The notes beneath the pieces were generated by a model that was given only the letters and a program-made list of their open reading frames with translations, did no database searches and was not told the origin of the DNA. Both the position numbers and the translations under genes were made by a program. Below are positions 43,472 to 53,820 of a stretch of DNA of 64,000 nt, one piece after another (position 1 is the stretch's first letter; every line of letters begins with the position of its first letter). The stretch is from Flavobacteriaceae bacterium UBA3611 (GTDB lineage: Bacteria > Bacteroidota > Bacteroidia > Flavobacteriales > Flavobacteriaceae), in contig DFLU01000013.1 of NCBI GenBank assembly GCA_002375495.1, forward strand, positions 1 through 64,000, written 5' to 3'.

Positions 43472-46087
43472 TTATTTCTTAAACTTTACCGAGGCGCTGC
43501 GCTGTAACATTCGTTTTATTTCGTTTAGCTTCATTAACGCTTCCACTGGGGTTAGCGTGTCGATATCGGTTTCTAAAATTTCATCGCGTATTTCCACCAA
43601 CAACGGGTCGTCTAGATTAAAAAAGCTGAGCTGCATCTCTTCTTCTGAAATTGCCTTCATCTTGTCAGAAAGCTCTTCACTAGAATGACTTTTCTCCAAG
43701 CGTTTCAAAATTTTATTCGCACGTTGCAGTACTACTTTGGGCATCCCAGCCATCTTTGCTACGTGAATCCCAAAACTGTGGTGCGAGCCTCCCGGAACCA
43801 ACTTCCGCAGAAACAACACATTGTCTTTCAACTCTTTTACCGAAACATTGTAATTTTTAATCCGTGCAAACGTTTCGGTCATTTCATTGAGCTCATGGTA
43901 ATGCGTCGCAAACAGCGTTTTAGCCCTACTCGGGTGCTCGTGCAGGTACTCACTAATGGCCCACGCTATAGAAATCCCATCATACGTACTGGTACCTCGT
44001 CCTATTTCGTCTAACAGAATGAGACTGCGCTCAGAAACATTGTTCAGGATACTTGCCGTTTCGTTCATCTCTACCATAAACGTACTCTCCCCCATCGAGA
44101 TATTATCGCTAGCACCTACGCGCGTAAATATTTTGTCTACACAACCCATACGTACCGCAGTTGCTGGAACAAAACTTCCCATCTGTGCCAAGAGTACAAT
44201 AAGCGCTGTTTGTCTTAAAATAGCCGATTTACCACTCATGTTGGGCCCAGTAATCATAATGATTTGCTGATTTTCACGATCTAAAAACACATCGTTAGCA
44301 ATAAACGGACTATCGGGTGGCAACTGCTGCTCAATTACTGGATGCCTACCTTCTTTTATATCAAGATCGAAGGTATCGTCTAATAATGGTCGGGTGTATT
44401 TGCACTGTTTGGCATGTGTAGCAAAAGACGCCAAACAATCAAGTTCTGCAATCAGTGATGCCGTTTGTTGTACAGGCGCAATAAATTGAAGCATAAAATC
44501 GACCATCGTAGCGAATAGTTGCTGTTCTAAGGCCAATATCTTCTCTTCGGCCCCCAAAATTTTAGTTTCATACTCTTTAAGCTCTTCGGTAATATAACGC
44601 TCTGCACTCACCAGCGTTTGTTTCCGTATCCATTCTGGTGGCACCTTATCTTTATGGGTATTGCGCACTTCAATGTAATATCCAAACACATTGTTAGAAG
44701 CAATTTTAAGTGACGTAATGCCCGTACGTTCACTCTCCCGTTGTAACATAGCATCAAGGTATTCCTTTCCGCCGGTAGCGATAGCGCGAAGGTCATCTAG
44801 CTGTTCTGAAACTCCCTGTGCAACAACTTCACCTTTTCCAATAGCTACAGGGGCCTCTGCAACCAATGTTTCCTTTATTTTGGTCCGCAACATTTCACAA
44901 TCGTTGAGTTGCTCTCCTATAATCTGAAGTGATTCATTTTTAGATTGCAACGCCAATTGTTTCACAGGAACAACAGCTTCGAGCGAATTTTTTAGCTGAA
45001 CTACTTCTCTCGGATTGATTTTTCCAGTCGCAGTTTTTGAAATCAACCGCTCTAAATCTCCCATTTTCTTGGCGTGCTGCTGAAATTGCGCTAGTACCGA
45101 TGGCTGATCCAACAAAAAACTAACTACCTCATGCCGACGCGTAATTTTTTCGGTGCTCTTTAGCGGAAGCGCCATCCAACGTTTCAACATCCTACCTCCC
45201 ATGGGGCTGATGGTTTTGTCGATTATATCGAGCAAGGTAACCGCATTTTGCTGTGTGCTATGGTATAATTCGAGATTCCGAATGGTAAATCGGTCCATCC
45301 ACACATATTCGTCTTCGGCAATGCGAGCCAACTTCGTAATATGCTGCAATTTGTTATGCTGGGTTTCTCCCAAATAATGCAGTGCTACCCCAGCAGCTAC
45401 AGTTCCTGCCTCTAAATGCGAAACCCCAAAACCTTTTAAATTTTTGGTTTCAAAATGTTTATGGAGGGTTTCGGTTGTATATTCGGGTTGAAATACCCAA
45501 TCTTCCAAATAGAAGGTATGAAAATTGTCGCCAAAGGTTTCAGAAAAATGCTTTCGTTTCTGTTTGCTGAAAAGCACCTCACTCGGATTGAAATTTTGCA
45601 ATAATTTATCTACATACTCGGCGTCTCCTTCCGAAGTTAAAAACTCACCCGTAGAGACATCTAAAAATGCAACCCCAACCACTTCTTTTGAAAAGTGTAT
45701 AGCCGCTAAAAAGTTATTCGATTTACTCTGTAAAATATCATCATTCAAGGCTACACCAGGTGTCACCAATTCGGTAACCCCACGTTTTACGATGGTTTTA
45801 GTTTGTTTGGGATCTTCCAGCTGGTCGCAAATAGCTACCCGGCAACCCGCCATGACCAATTTAGGCAAATAGGTATGTAAACTATGGTGCGGGAAACCCG
45901 CCAGTTCGGTCTGGTCGCCACCGTTGTTTCGAGCCGTTAGGGTAATGTTTAAAATCCCCGCCGCCTTCACGGCATCAGACCCAAATGTTTCGTAAAAATC
46001 GCCTACCCGAAACAACAACAATGCATCAGGATATTTCGCCTTGATGGTATTATATTGCTTCATTAAAGGGGTGGTCTTCTTAGCCAT
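43472..46087 (-). CDS. mutS: DNA mismatch repair protein MutS
   Basis: An 871-residue MutS that recognises mismatches. The mismatch-binding domain has LLFRVGDFYETFGSDA with the Phe-x-Glu motif near residue 32; the ATPase has the Walker A TGPNMSGKSAIL near residue 612, the DEIGRGTSTYDG segment and FATHYHEL. Length is normal for MutS1. It stands alone. The 168 bases upstream hold an inverted repeat TCAAGCG/CGCTTGA at 46215-46236 that belongs rather to the next gene. Confidence 0.97.
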   Translation of the reverse strand: MAKKTTPLMKQYNTIKAKYPDALLLFRVGDFYETFGSDAVKAAGILNITLTARNNGGDQTELAGFPHHSLHTYLPKLVMAGCRVAICDQLEDPKQTKTIVKRGVTELVTPGVALNDDILQSKSNNFLAAIHFSKEVVGVAFLDVSTGEFLTSEGDAEYVDKLLQNFNPSEVLFSKQKRKHFSETFGDNFHTFYLEDWVFQPEYTTETLHKHFETKNLKGFGVSHLEAGTVAAGVALHYLGETQHNKLQHITKLARIAEDEYVWMDRFTIRNLELYHSTQQNAVTLLDIIDKTISPMGGRMLKRWMALPLKSTEKITRRHEVVSFLLDQPSVLAQFQQHAKKMGDLERLISKTATGKINPREVVQLKNSLEAVVPVKQLALQSKNESLQIIGEQLNDCEMLRTKIKETLVAEAPVAIGKGEVVAQGVSEQLDDLRAIATGGKEYLDAMLQRESERTGITSLKIASNNVFGYYIEVRNTHKDKVPPEWIRKQTLVSAERYITEELKEYETKILGAEEKILALEQQLFATMVDFMLQFIAPVQQTASLIAELDCLASFATHAKQCKYTRPLLDDTFDLDIKEGRHPVIEQQLPPDSPFIANDVFLDRENQQIIMITGPNMSGKSAILRQTALIVLLAQMGSFVPATAVRMGCVDKIFTRVGASDNISMGESTFMVEMNETASILNNVSERSLILLDEIGRGTSTYDGISIAWAISEYLHEHPSRAKTLFATHYHELNEMTETFARIKNYNVSVKELKDNVLFLRKLVPGGSHHSFGIHVAKMAGMPKVVLQRANKILKRLEKSHSSEELSDKMKAISEEEMQLSFFNLDDPLLVEIRDEILETDIDTLTPVEALMKLNEIKRMLQRSASVKFKK

Positions 46088-46255
46088 TCAATTTTCAAAT
46101 TTAGACCTATAAAAGTACAAAATTGTAAAAAGGTTTCTATAGCACCTCCATCCCGAGTTATCGAATATTATCAACAACTTCAGCCAAAAAAAAGAAATAT
46201 AACATCCCACAGATTCAAGCGCTAGGATTCGCTTGAGAAATTATATTTTTGCTGT

Positions 46256-46810
46256 ATGAAACACCGCAAACTGAAAAATAGCGAGCTAGACAGACTTGAT
46301 GTAGATGGTTTTAAAGAGGCTGAAAAAACACGACTCACCATTATACTCGACAATATTCGAAGTCTCAATAATATAGGTTCGGTTTTTCGTACGGCCGATG
46401 CATTTCTGATTGAAAAAATCTATCTCTGCGGAATTACAGCGACACCTCCCCACAAAGACATCCAAAAAACGGCCTTGGGAGCTACTGATAGCATGGCCTG
46501 GGAATACGCAGAAAACACCCTAGACGTTGTTACAAAACTACAAGAAGAAGGTGTTTTTGTAGCCAGTATTGAGCAGGCAGAACTTACTGTGCCGCTACAT
46601 GAATTTTCTGTACAACCGGCATTGCACTACGCAGTGATTTTTGGAAACGAAGTAAAAGGCGTACAACAAAAGGTAGTTTCTGCTAGTGATGTGGTGATCG
46701 AGATTCCGCAATACGGCACCAAACATTCCTTAAATATCTCTGTGAGCTGCGGCGTTGTGGTGTGGGATTTTTTCTGTAAGCTGAATGAAATCCGTGGGAA
46801 ACTAGCTTAA
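46256..46810 (+). CDS. SpoU/TrmH-family RNA 2'-O-methyltransferase
   Basis: A 184-residue SPOUT methyltransferase that uses S-adenosylmethionine. The motifs are present: ILDNIRSLNNIGSVFRTAD (motif 1, with the catalytic Arg), VIFGNEVKGVQ (motif 2) and IEIPQYGTKHSLNISVSCGV (motif 3). It has no extra substrate domain, so whether it acts on tRNA or rRNA is open. It converges with folK-dNK; the two stop codons share the bases TTAA. Confidence 0.94.
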   Translation: MKHRKLKNSELDRLDVDGFKEAEKTRLTIILDNIRSLNNIGSVFRTADAFLIEKIYLCGITATPPHKDIQKTALGATDSMAWEYAENTLDVVTKLQEEGVFVASIEQAELTVPLHEFSVQPALHYAVIFGNEVKGVQQKVVSASDVVIEIPQYGTKHSLNISVSCGVVVWDFFCKLNEIRGKLA

Positions 46811-47907
46811 TTGTCTAAGATTTGCTTCAAAAGCTTTAAATAATCGCCACGATTTTTAACAAAATCAATTTCTGAAATATCGATAATCTTCACGCGTTCT
46901 TGCGGCATCGTTTTGATATAGTCGAAATATCCATCATTAATCTGCTGCAGATATTCGGGCGCAATCCCTTTCTCAAAACTCCGCCCCCTTTTTTTGATGT
47001 TTTCTAGCAGTCGTTCGGTATTTTGGTACAGATACACATACACATCAGGCTTTGGCAGCTCTTTATGCATGAGGTGAAACAGCTTTTTGTACAAATTAAA
47101 CTCTTCTTCGGCCAAAGTGACTTTTGCAAAAATCAACGATTTATAAGCGTCATAATCGGCAATGACACAATCTTTAAACAAATCGAATTGCGCAATGTCT
47201 TCCAACAATTGCTGGTACCGATCTGCCAAAAAAGACATTTCTAACGGAAACGCATACCGATGCTGGTCTTCATAAAACTTTGGCAAGAACGGGTTGTCTT
47301 TAAATCGCTCTAAAATCAGCTTCGCATTAAAATCTTCTGCCATCTTTGAAGCCAAACTGGTTTTTCCAGCCCCAATATTCCCCTCGATGGCAATGTAGTT
47401 CAGTTTTGAAATATCATAGTCTTGTTTCGGGTTCCGAAGCCATTTGGAGAGTTTAGCAACCTTGCTTTTATCTGGTGTTTGGGCCAAAAGCTTCACCATA
47501 TTGGCTTGTAATGACGGGTGTACCAATTGTGCATTTACTTCAGCCAGTGGTTGTAATACAAACTTTCGTCCGGCCATACGAGGATGTGGGATCACCAAAT
47601 TGCTTTCTGAAAAAGTCTCATTGTTAAACAGCAAAATGTCGATATCGATCACTCTAGAGGCGTAGCCTTTTGTCGTACTTTTTACACGACCTAAGCGCTT
47701 TTCAATCGCACCGATTTTTTTTAATGCCTGTTTGGCCGTGCTCCCAGATCGCATCCAAATCACACAATTTAGAAATGGCTCCCCTTCAAACCCCATTGCA
47801 GGTGTTTCGTAAACAGAAGAAATTTTATGGATGGTTCCTAATTCTTCAAAAAGCGCATTCACGGCCTGTTGTAAATACATGAAACGGTCTCCCAAATTGC
47901 TTCCCAA
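46807..47907 (-). CDS. folK: FolK-deoxynucleoside kinase fusion
   Basis: A protein of at least 366 residues with two enzymes in one chain. Residues about 1-145 are FolK (hydroxymethyldihydropterin pyrophosphokinase), with the metal aspartates in RVIDIDIL (Asp88, Asp90) and IPHPRM. From about 165 comes a deoxynucleoside kinase with P-loop GNIGAGKT (176-183). The frame given starts at a TTG that cuts into the first FolK strand; the normal strand residues YLSLGSNLGD are in frame further upstream, but no ATG, GTG or TTG precedes them before a stop at 47956-47958. The only options there are ATT codons at 47937 and 47919. The joined pair links folate and DNA precursor supply. Confidence 0.93.
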   Translation of the reverse strand: MGSNLGDRFMYLQQAVNALFEELGTIHKISSVYETPAMGFEGEPFLNCVIWMRSGSTAKQALKKIGAIEKRLGRVKSTTKGYASRVIDIDILLFNNETFSESNLVIPHPRMAGRKFVLQPLAEVNAQLVHPSLQANMVKLLAQTPDKSKVAKLSKWLRNPKQDYDISKLNYIAIEGNIGAGKTSLASKMAEDFNAKLILERFKDNPFLPKFYEDQHRYAFPLEMSFLADRYQQLLEDIAQFDLFKDCVIADYDAYKSLIFAKVTLAEEEFNLYKKLFHLMHKELPKPDVYVYLYQNTERLLENIKKRGRSFEKGIAPEYLQQINDGYFDYIKTMPQERVKIIDISEIDFVKNRGDYLKLLKQILDN

Positions 47908-47992
47908 AGAAAGATAAATGTCGTTGTAGTGGCTAATAGTTACGAGGGTTTTGTTTTAAGACGAAATTAAGGAAAACAAAACGACTGACCAT

Positions 47993-48000
47993 TATCTTTG
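47993..48000 (+). promoter_or_regulatory. -7 promoter box
   Basis: TATCTTTG fits TAnnTTTG, 20 bases before the start of the queuosine precursor transporter gene. No clear -33 element is seen. Confidence 0.35.
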
Positions 48001-48019
48001 TAGTACAAACATCATACTT

Positions 48020-48718
48020 TTGAAGCGCTTACCGTTAAAAGATCTGTTATTGGCGCAACGTATCTATCTCATTCTGGGCGCGTTGTTTATTGCTTCGCTA
48101 GTGGTGAGCAATTTGATATTCCAGAAATTCTTTTATTGGGATTTCTTCGGAATCTATCAGTTTGAAATATCTGTGGGCATTCTTCCGTATCCGGTGACTT
48201 TTTTGATAACAGACATCATCAGTGAAATATATGGCAAGAAAAAGGCCAACCAAGTGGTAACGGCAGGAATTTTCGCCTCTTTTTTTTCTCTGCTCATTGT
48301 TTTTGTAGCAGATGTGGTTCCGGCAACACCTTGGAGCCCCATAGACGACCCACTTTTTAGTAAAGTTTTTGGTGCCACCGCCATTGCTGTATTCGCTTCT
48401 ATGATGGCCTATTTACTGGCACAGTACATAGATATTCAGTTGTTTCATTTTTGGAAACGGCTTACAAAAGGAAAACACTTATGGTTGCGAAATAACTTTT
48501 CAACCTTTCTGTCGCAATTTGTAGACACCTTTACCGTACTCCTTTTATTGTGCAGCTTTGGAAAGATAGAATGGCCGTTGTTTGGTGCCTTGCTCTTAAG
48601 CGGGTTCCTATTTAAGGTGCTCGTAGCAGCGTTAGACACACCGCTGCTGTATGCTGCCGTTTATTTTTTCAGAAAACGTTTTAAACTGAAAATAGGTGAA
48701 GAACTAAAACTTGAATAA
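48020..48718 (+). CDS. queuosine precursor transporter (QPTR/VUT family)
   Basis: A 232-residue membrane protein of the YhhQ/COG1738 family, which takes up queuosine precursors such as 7-cyano-7-deazaguanine. About six membrane helices are visible; the conserved segments are PVTFLITDIISEIYGKKKANQVV near residue 55 and FLSQFVDTFTVLLLL near 165. The start is TTG at 48020. It lies 36 bases before the AsmA-like gene, so it may share a transcript with it. Confidence 0.9.
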   Translation: MKRLPLKDLLLAQRIYLILGALFIASLVVSNLIFQKFFYWDFFGIYQFEISVGILPYPVTFLITDIISEIYGKKKANQVVTAGIFASFFSLLIVFVADVVPATPWSPIDDPLFSKVFGATAIAVFASMMAYLLAQYIDIQLFHFWKRLTKGKHLWLRNNFSTFLSQFVDTFTVLLLLCSFGKIEWPLFGALLLSGFLFKVLVAALDTPLLYAAVYFFRKRFKLKIGEELKLE

Positions 48719-48754
48719 AAAAACTACCGCCCTTTTGGGCATATATAAATTATT

Positions 48755-51385
48755 ATGAAGAAATTTTTTAAAATAGCAGGAATCACATTGGGGGTTATCA
48801 TACTACTCCTGATACTTGCTCCATTCTTATTTAAAGGTACTTTTGAAGACTTACTGCGGAAAAACATTAACAAAAATCTAAATGCTGAAGTTTCATGGAA
48901 ATCTATGGATCTCAGCCTTTTTAAAAGTTTTCCGAAAGCTGCTGTAGTGGTCAACGACTTTTCAGTGGTAAATAAAGCACCTTTTGAAGGGGATACCCTG
49001 GCACGTGGCGAACAGCTGAAAATAAATATGGGCATTACACAATTGTTTAAATCTGGCAATGACCCCATAATAGTTGACGGACTTCAACTTGATAATGCAC
49101 TTGTAAACATAAAGGTAGATAGCCTTGGGCGCGCCAATTACGACGTAGCCATAAAGAGTGAGGCTCCTATTACTACTTCGGAAACTTCCCAGGAAGACAC
49201 TGGATTCGTTTTTGATCTGAAACAATACGAGATCAACAATACCCAACTCCTGTACGCCGACGAGACCACAAAAACATATTTGACCCTCAAAGATATTCAC
49301 CATGAAGGAAATGGCGATTTCTCTTTAGATGTTTCAAACTTAGCAACCCAAACCAATGCCCTAGTCTCGCTTAAGCTAGACGACGTTGAATACCTGAATG
49401 AAAATAGTGTTTCATTGGATGCTAATTTTAAATTAGACCTAAAAAACCAAAAATATACCTTCCTCGAAAATGAAGCGAAAATTAATGACCTTCCACTCAC
49501 CTTTGATGGTTTTGTTCAGGTGAATGAGAACAACAGCGAATTAGACCTTACGTTCAAAACACCCACATCCGATTTTAAAAACTTTCTGGCGGTCATCCCA
49601 AAAACATATGTAAAAGAACTCGATGGCGTGCAAACAACCGGCGATTTTACCGTGGCTGGTACGTTAAAAGGTATTGTAGACGATACCTTCATTCCTACTA
49701 TGGACATAAAAGTACGCAGTAATAATGCCTCTTTCAAATACCCAGACTTGCCTAAAACAGTTCGGAACATTACCATTAGTGCCGATTTGATGAACGAAAC
49801 AGGGTTGCCAAAAGACACCTATTTAGTGATTGGTAATCTTACCTTTAAAGTAGACGACGAGTTATTTTCGGCCAACGGAAGCATTAGAAACCTTACTGAA
49901 AACGCCTTGATAAACCTTGCGTTAAAAGGCACTATTGACTTAGCAAAAATTGACAAGGTACTTCCTGTAAAAAATGACCCTCCCCTTCGAGGAATTTTCA
50001 CTGCAGATGTCACTACCAATTTCAGTATGGATGCTGTAGAAAACGAACAATACCAAGACATCAAAACTACGGGGACAGCCCAACTACAAGATTTTACCTA
50101 TACCGATGCCGCTTTTAAAAACCCCATCAATATTGGTAACGCTGCTGTCAGCATGTCGCCAGGCACCATTCAGCTTAATGAGATGAGCGCATCTACCGGT
50201 GCCACCGATGTAAATGCAACCGGAACCATACAGAATCTGATTCCGTGGATTATGGCCAAACAGGACTTAAAGGGAGTATTCAATGTTGAATCGAATACGT
50301 TTAACCTTAACGATTTTATGACCGAAGATGCTGCTGCAGAAACGACCAACAATAAAGGAACAGCTTCCAACACCGGCAATGCGATGGCCAAAAACGACGG
50401 AATTAAAATACCCGATTTTCTAGATGCTACGCTTAATTTTACCGCCAACAAGGTAATCTATGACGATCTTACCCTAGATAATGCCAAAGGAAGTGTGACC
50501 ATAAAAAATGAAACAGCAAGTTTACAAAATGTGACATCGTCTCTCTTAGGTGGAAATATTGCCCTTTCTGGAAATGTTTCTACACAAAACCAGACACCAA
50601 CCTTTGCAATGGATTTAGATTTGCAACGTGTAGACATTAGCAGCTCGTTTCAGCAATTAGAACTCCTCAGCTTTTTAGCCCCTATCGCAAAAGCGTTAGA
50701 AGGAAGCCTAAGCACCAAAATAAACCTGAATGGTGAGCTAAACCAGAACCTGACACCCAAAATAACTACACTTGCTGGAGATGCACTCGCACAAATACTT
50801 ACTGCCGAAGTAGACAAAAGCAAAACCCCACTGCTTTCAAAACTTGGCGAACAGGTAAAATTTCTGAACATCGACAAATTGAGTCTGCGTGATGTGAGCA
50901 CAGTGCTTAAGTTCAATAATGGAAATATTGAAGTTCAGCCGTTCGATTTCGACGTAAAAGGGATTAACATCACTGTAGACGGCCGTCATGGTCTCGACAA
51001 AAGCATCAACTACAACTTGAAAATGGATGTGCCTGCCAGGTATTTAGGAAGCGAAGTATCAAATTTATTGTCGAAACTCGATCCGCAAGAGGCTGAAAAC
51101 ACTACTGTTGCTTTGCCCGTTAATCTTTCAGGAACCATTACAAATCCGAATATTTCCGTAGACACCAAGGCAGCTGTAAGTACATTAACACAAAAACTGA
51201 TTGAAAAACAAAAACAGGATCTAAAAGACAAAGGAACCGACATTTTAAAAGACTTGATCGGGGGAGGAAATACGCCTACTGACAGCACCTCAAATGGAAA
51301 ACCCCAAAAACCTACAACCACCGAAGTAGTGACCGATATTTTAGGAGGTTTGTTCGGAAAAAAGAAAAAAGATAGTGTTCAGTGA
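48755..51385 (+). CDS. AsmA-like family protein
   Basis: An 876-residue protein with one N-terminal membrane helix (about 5-26) and a long periplasmic beta-rich body of the AsmA/TamB-related type. Characteristic parts are FKGTFEDLLRKNINKNL followed by FKSFPKAAVVVNDFSVVN at the N terminus and the C-terminal LSGTITNPNISVDTKAAVS. AsmA-like proteins are thought to move phospholipid between membranes. The C-terminal tail is Lys- and Gly-rich (LFGKKKKDSVQ). No direct partner is adjacent. Confidence 0.9.
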   Translation: MKKFFKIAGITLGVIILLLILAPFLFKGTFEDLLRKNINKNLNAEVSWKSMDLSLFKSFPKAAVVVNDFSVVNKAPFEGDTLARGEQLKINMGITQLFKSGNDPIIVDGLQLDNALVNIKVDSLGRANYDVAIKSEAPITTSETSQEDTGFVFDLKQYEINNTQLLYADETTKTYLTLKDIHHEGNGDFSLDVSNLATQTNALVSLKLDDVEYLNENSVSLDANFKLDLKNQKYTFLENEAKINDLPLTFDGFVQVNENNSELDLTFKTPTSDFKNFLAVIPKTYVKELDGVQTTGDFTVAGTLKGIVDDTFIPTMDIKVRSNNASFKYPDLPKTVRNITISADLMNETGLPKDTYLVIGNLTFKVDDELFSANGSIRNLTENALINLALKGTIDLAKIDKVLPVKNDPPLRGIFTADVTTNFSMDAVENEQYQDIKTTGTAQLQDFTYTDAAFKNPINIGNAAVSMSPGTIQLNEMSASTGATDVNATGTIQNLIPWIMAKQDLKGVFNVESNTFNLNDFMTEDAAAETTNNKGTASNTGNAMAKNDGIKIPDFLDATLNFTANKVIYDDLTLDNAKGSVTIKNETASLQNVTSSLLGGNIALSGNVSTQNQTPTFAMDLDLQRVDISSSFQQLELLSFLAPIAKALEGSLSTKINLNGELNQNLTPKITTLAGDALAQILTAEVDKSKTPLLSKLGEQVKFLNIDKLSLRDVSTVLKFNNGNIEVQPFDFDVKGINITVDGRHGLDKSINYNLKMDVPARYLGSEVSNLLSKLDPQEAENTTVALPVNLSGTITNPNISVDTKAAVSTLTQKLIEKQKQDLKDKGTDILKDLIGGGNTPTDSTSNGKPQKPTTTEVVTDILGGLFGKKKKDSVQ

Positions 51386-51401
51386 CTCTTGAAAAAGCTG
51401 T

Positions 51402-52199
51402 TTAACTTGGTATGCTTATCGCCACCACGTAGCCTTCGTTGCTACGAACGTTAAAAACGACGTTATCTTCAAAAATTAGATACTGCCCTTTAATTCCTTT
51501 GAGAACGCCTTCATAGTGTGGTGTTTTGTCTAAGTTCAAGCTTTTTAATTTGTTGGGATACTGAACAACGGGAAATTCTAAATGGGTTTCGCTGTTGTTT
51601 TCTATAAAATAGGGCATCGCTTCCTCAGGAATAAACGGTTTTAGCTTGTCTCGCCAAGCAATTAAATCTGCATCTTCCACTTCATTCTTTAACATGGTGC
51701 GCCAATTGGTCTTATCGCCCACATGATCTTTTAGGGCTACTTCGGTGATGCCCGCCAAATATCGATTGGGAACTTCCACAATTTCTATGGCCTCGTGCGC
51801 GCCTTGGTCGATCCATCGTGTAGGGACTTGCGATTTCCGGGTTACCCCTACCTTTACATTACTGCTATTGGCCAAATACACCACATGCGGCTGTAGTTGC
51901 ACCTTTTTTTCATAGTCGAGATCGCGGTCTTCTTTGTCTAAATGTGCCGTACTGAGTTCTGGTCGCATGATCCAATCTGCTGCCTGCGGAATTTCATAAA
52001 AACAGTCGTAACAAAACCCTTGGCGATAAATTTTTTTATCGAGCGAACAATTTAAACATTGGTGTTTCAGAAAAGTAATGCCAATTGGTTTGTTCAGCAA
52101 TTGGTTCATGTTTAGAAAATCGGTTTCAAACACGAGGTAGTATTGAATGGGGCTTCCATTCTCGGTTTGCATTTTGGTTAAGACACCTTCGTATTGCAT
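51402..52199 (-). CDS. DUF2797 zinc-ribbon protein
   Basis: A 265-residue DUF2797 protein. Four cysteines in two CxxC pairs (CLNC and CYDC) form a probable zinc site near residues 50-70, followed by HVVYLANSSNVKVGVTRKSQ, a GIY-YIG-like stretch, with RWIDQGAHEAIEI. The function of DUF2797 is not known; nuclease activity is a possibility from the GIY-YIG similarity. It is divergent from the GH3 gene. Confidence 0.88.
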   Translation of the reverse strand: MQYEGVLTKMQTENGSPIQYYLVFETDFLNMNQLLNKPIGITFLKHQCLNCSLDKKIYRQGFCYDCFYEIPQAADWIMRPELSTAHLDKEDRDLDYEKKVQLQPHVVYLANSSNVKVGVTRKSQVPTRWIDQGAHEAIEIVEVPNRYLAGITEVALKDHVGDKTNWRTMLKNEVEDADLIAWRDKLKPFIPEEAMPYFIENNSETHLEFPVVQYPNKLKSLNLDKTPHYEGVLKGIKGQYLIFEDNVVFNVRSNEGYVVAISIPS

Positions 52200-52302
52200 T
52201 CGTTTTTAAGGATATAAATTCGCCTAATTCTGAAAGTGAGCCTAAGGGAAATTCCCTATCAGAAAAAGTATTATTTTTATTGCATAAAGATAACAGAAAA
52301 TA

Positions 52303-53820
52303 ATGCCAATACCCATTGTAAATTCTATAGCCTCTTGGTTCTTAAAGAAGCGATTCCACCAAATCGAACTGTTTCTGAAATACCCTATAGATGTACAAAA
52401 TGAATTGTTGCAGCACTTAATTCAGCATGCAAAACATACAGAAATTGGCAAGCAATACGATTTCAGCAGCATCCACTCGTACGCAGAATATGCCTATCGG
52501 GTGCCCGTTACCAGTTATGAAGACAACCAAGAACGCATTGAACGCGCCCGAAGAGGTGAAACCAATATTTTTTGGCCAACACCCATAAAATGGTTCGCGA
52601 AGTCTAGTGGCACCACCAGTGCAAAAAGCAAATTCATTCCGGTAAGTGGTGAATCGCTAGAAAACTGTCATTACGCAGCTAGTAAAGATTTACTCTGCAT
52701 GTACTTGAACAACAATCCAGATTCTCAATTATTTATGGGAAAGGGGCTGCGTTTGGGAGGAAGCAAAGAACTATACCAAGAAAATGGCACCGTGTTTGGC
52801 GACTTATCTGCTATTCTAATAGACAACATGCCATTTTGGGCAGAATACAGCAGCACGCCTAAAAATGAAATTTCGCTCATGGCCAATTGGGAAACAAAGA
52901 TGCAGGCCATTGTAAACGAAACCATTCGTGAGAAAGTCACCAGTCTTGCTGGTGTTCCATCTTGGATGCTCGTACTTTTGAATAACGTATTGGAAACCAC
53001 AGGGAAAGACAATCTGTTTGAAATATGGCCCAATCTAGAAGTGTATTTTCACGGAGGCGTGAGTTTTGATCCCTACATTGAACAATACAATAAAATTTTA
53101 CCTCGGGAATCGTTCCGGTACTACGAAATTTACAATGCTTCAGAAGGATTTTTTGCCATACAAGACCGAAATTCTAACAAAGAATTACTCTTGATGCTCG
53201 ACTATGGTATTTTTTATGAGTTTATCCCGATGGATGAATACGGTACTGCTTCAGAAAGGGTGATCCCTCTGGCTGAAGTTGAAGTAGGGAAAAATTATGC
53301 CATTGTAATTACTACCAACGCAGGCTTATGGCGTTATAAAGTGGGCGACACCGTTCGGTTTACTTCCACCAGCCCTTACCGTATTAAAGTAACGGGGCGG
53401 ACCAAACACCATATTAATGTATTTGGTGAAGAACTTATTATCGAAAATGCAGAATGCGCACTTCGGAAAGCATCTGAATTGACTGCTACTGAAATTGTAG
53501 ATTATACCGCTGCACCTATTTTTATGGAAGGAAGGGAGAAAGGGGCCCATGAGTGGATTATTGAATTTAAAACGCCCCCTAAAGACTTTAACCACTTCAC
53601 AGAAATCTTAGATGGTGCCCTTCAAGAAGTGAATAGCGACTATGAGGCCAAGCGGAATAACAATACCACATTAAAGGCACCCACCATTCATTGCGCACGC
53701 GAACGATTGTTTTACGATTGGCTAAAAGACAAAGACAAATTGGGAGGGCAACACAAAGTACCCAGACTGTCAAACAAGCGAGACTATATTGAGGAGTTAC
53801 TTAAGTTGAATACACAGTAG
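52303..53820 (+). CDS. GH3 family acyl-adenylating protein
   Basis: A 505-residue member of the GH3 family. It has the ATP-binding loop SSGTTSAKSKFIPV near residue 100, the YNASEGFFAIQD motif near 275 and GLWRYKVGDTVRF with VTGRTKHHINVFGEEL near 345-370. In plants GH3 enzymes join hormones to amino acids; in bacteria the substrate is unknown, and a fatty or aromatic acid-amide synthetase is only inferred. The N-terminal motif FLKYPIDVQNELLQHLI is typical of the bacteroidete version. Confidence 0.93.
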   Translation: MPIPIVNSIASWFLKKRFHQIELFLKYPIDVQNELLQHLIQHAKHTEIGKQYDFSSIHSYAEYAYRVPVTSYEDNQERIERARRGETNIFWPTPIKWFAKSSGTTSAKSKFIPVSGESLENCHYAASKDLLCMYLNNNPDSQLFMGKGLRLGGSKELYQENGTVFGDLSAILIDNMPFWAEYSSTPKNEISLMANWETKMQAIVNETIREKVTSLAGVPSWMLVLLNNVLETTGKDNLFEIWPNLEVYFHGGVSFDPYIEQYNKILPRESFRYYEIYNASEGFFAIQDRNSNKELLLMLDYGIFYEFIPMDEYGTASERVIPLAEVEVGKNYAIVITTNAGLWRYKVGDTVRFTSTSPYRIKVTGRTKHHINVFGEELIIENAECALRKASELTATEIVDYTAAPIFMEGREKGAHEWIIEFKTPPKDFNHFTEILDGALQEVNSDYEAKRNNNTTLKAPTIHCARERLFYDWLKDKDKLGGQHKVPRLSNKRDYIEELLKLNTQ

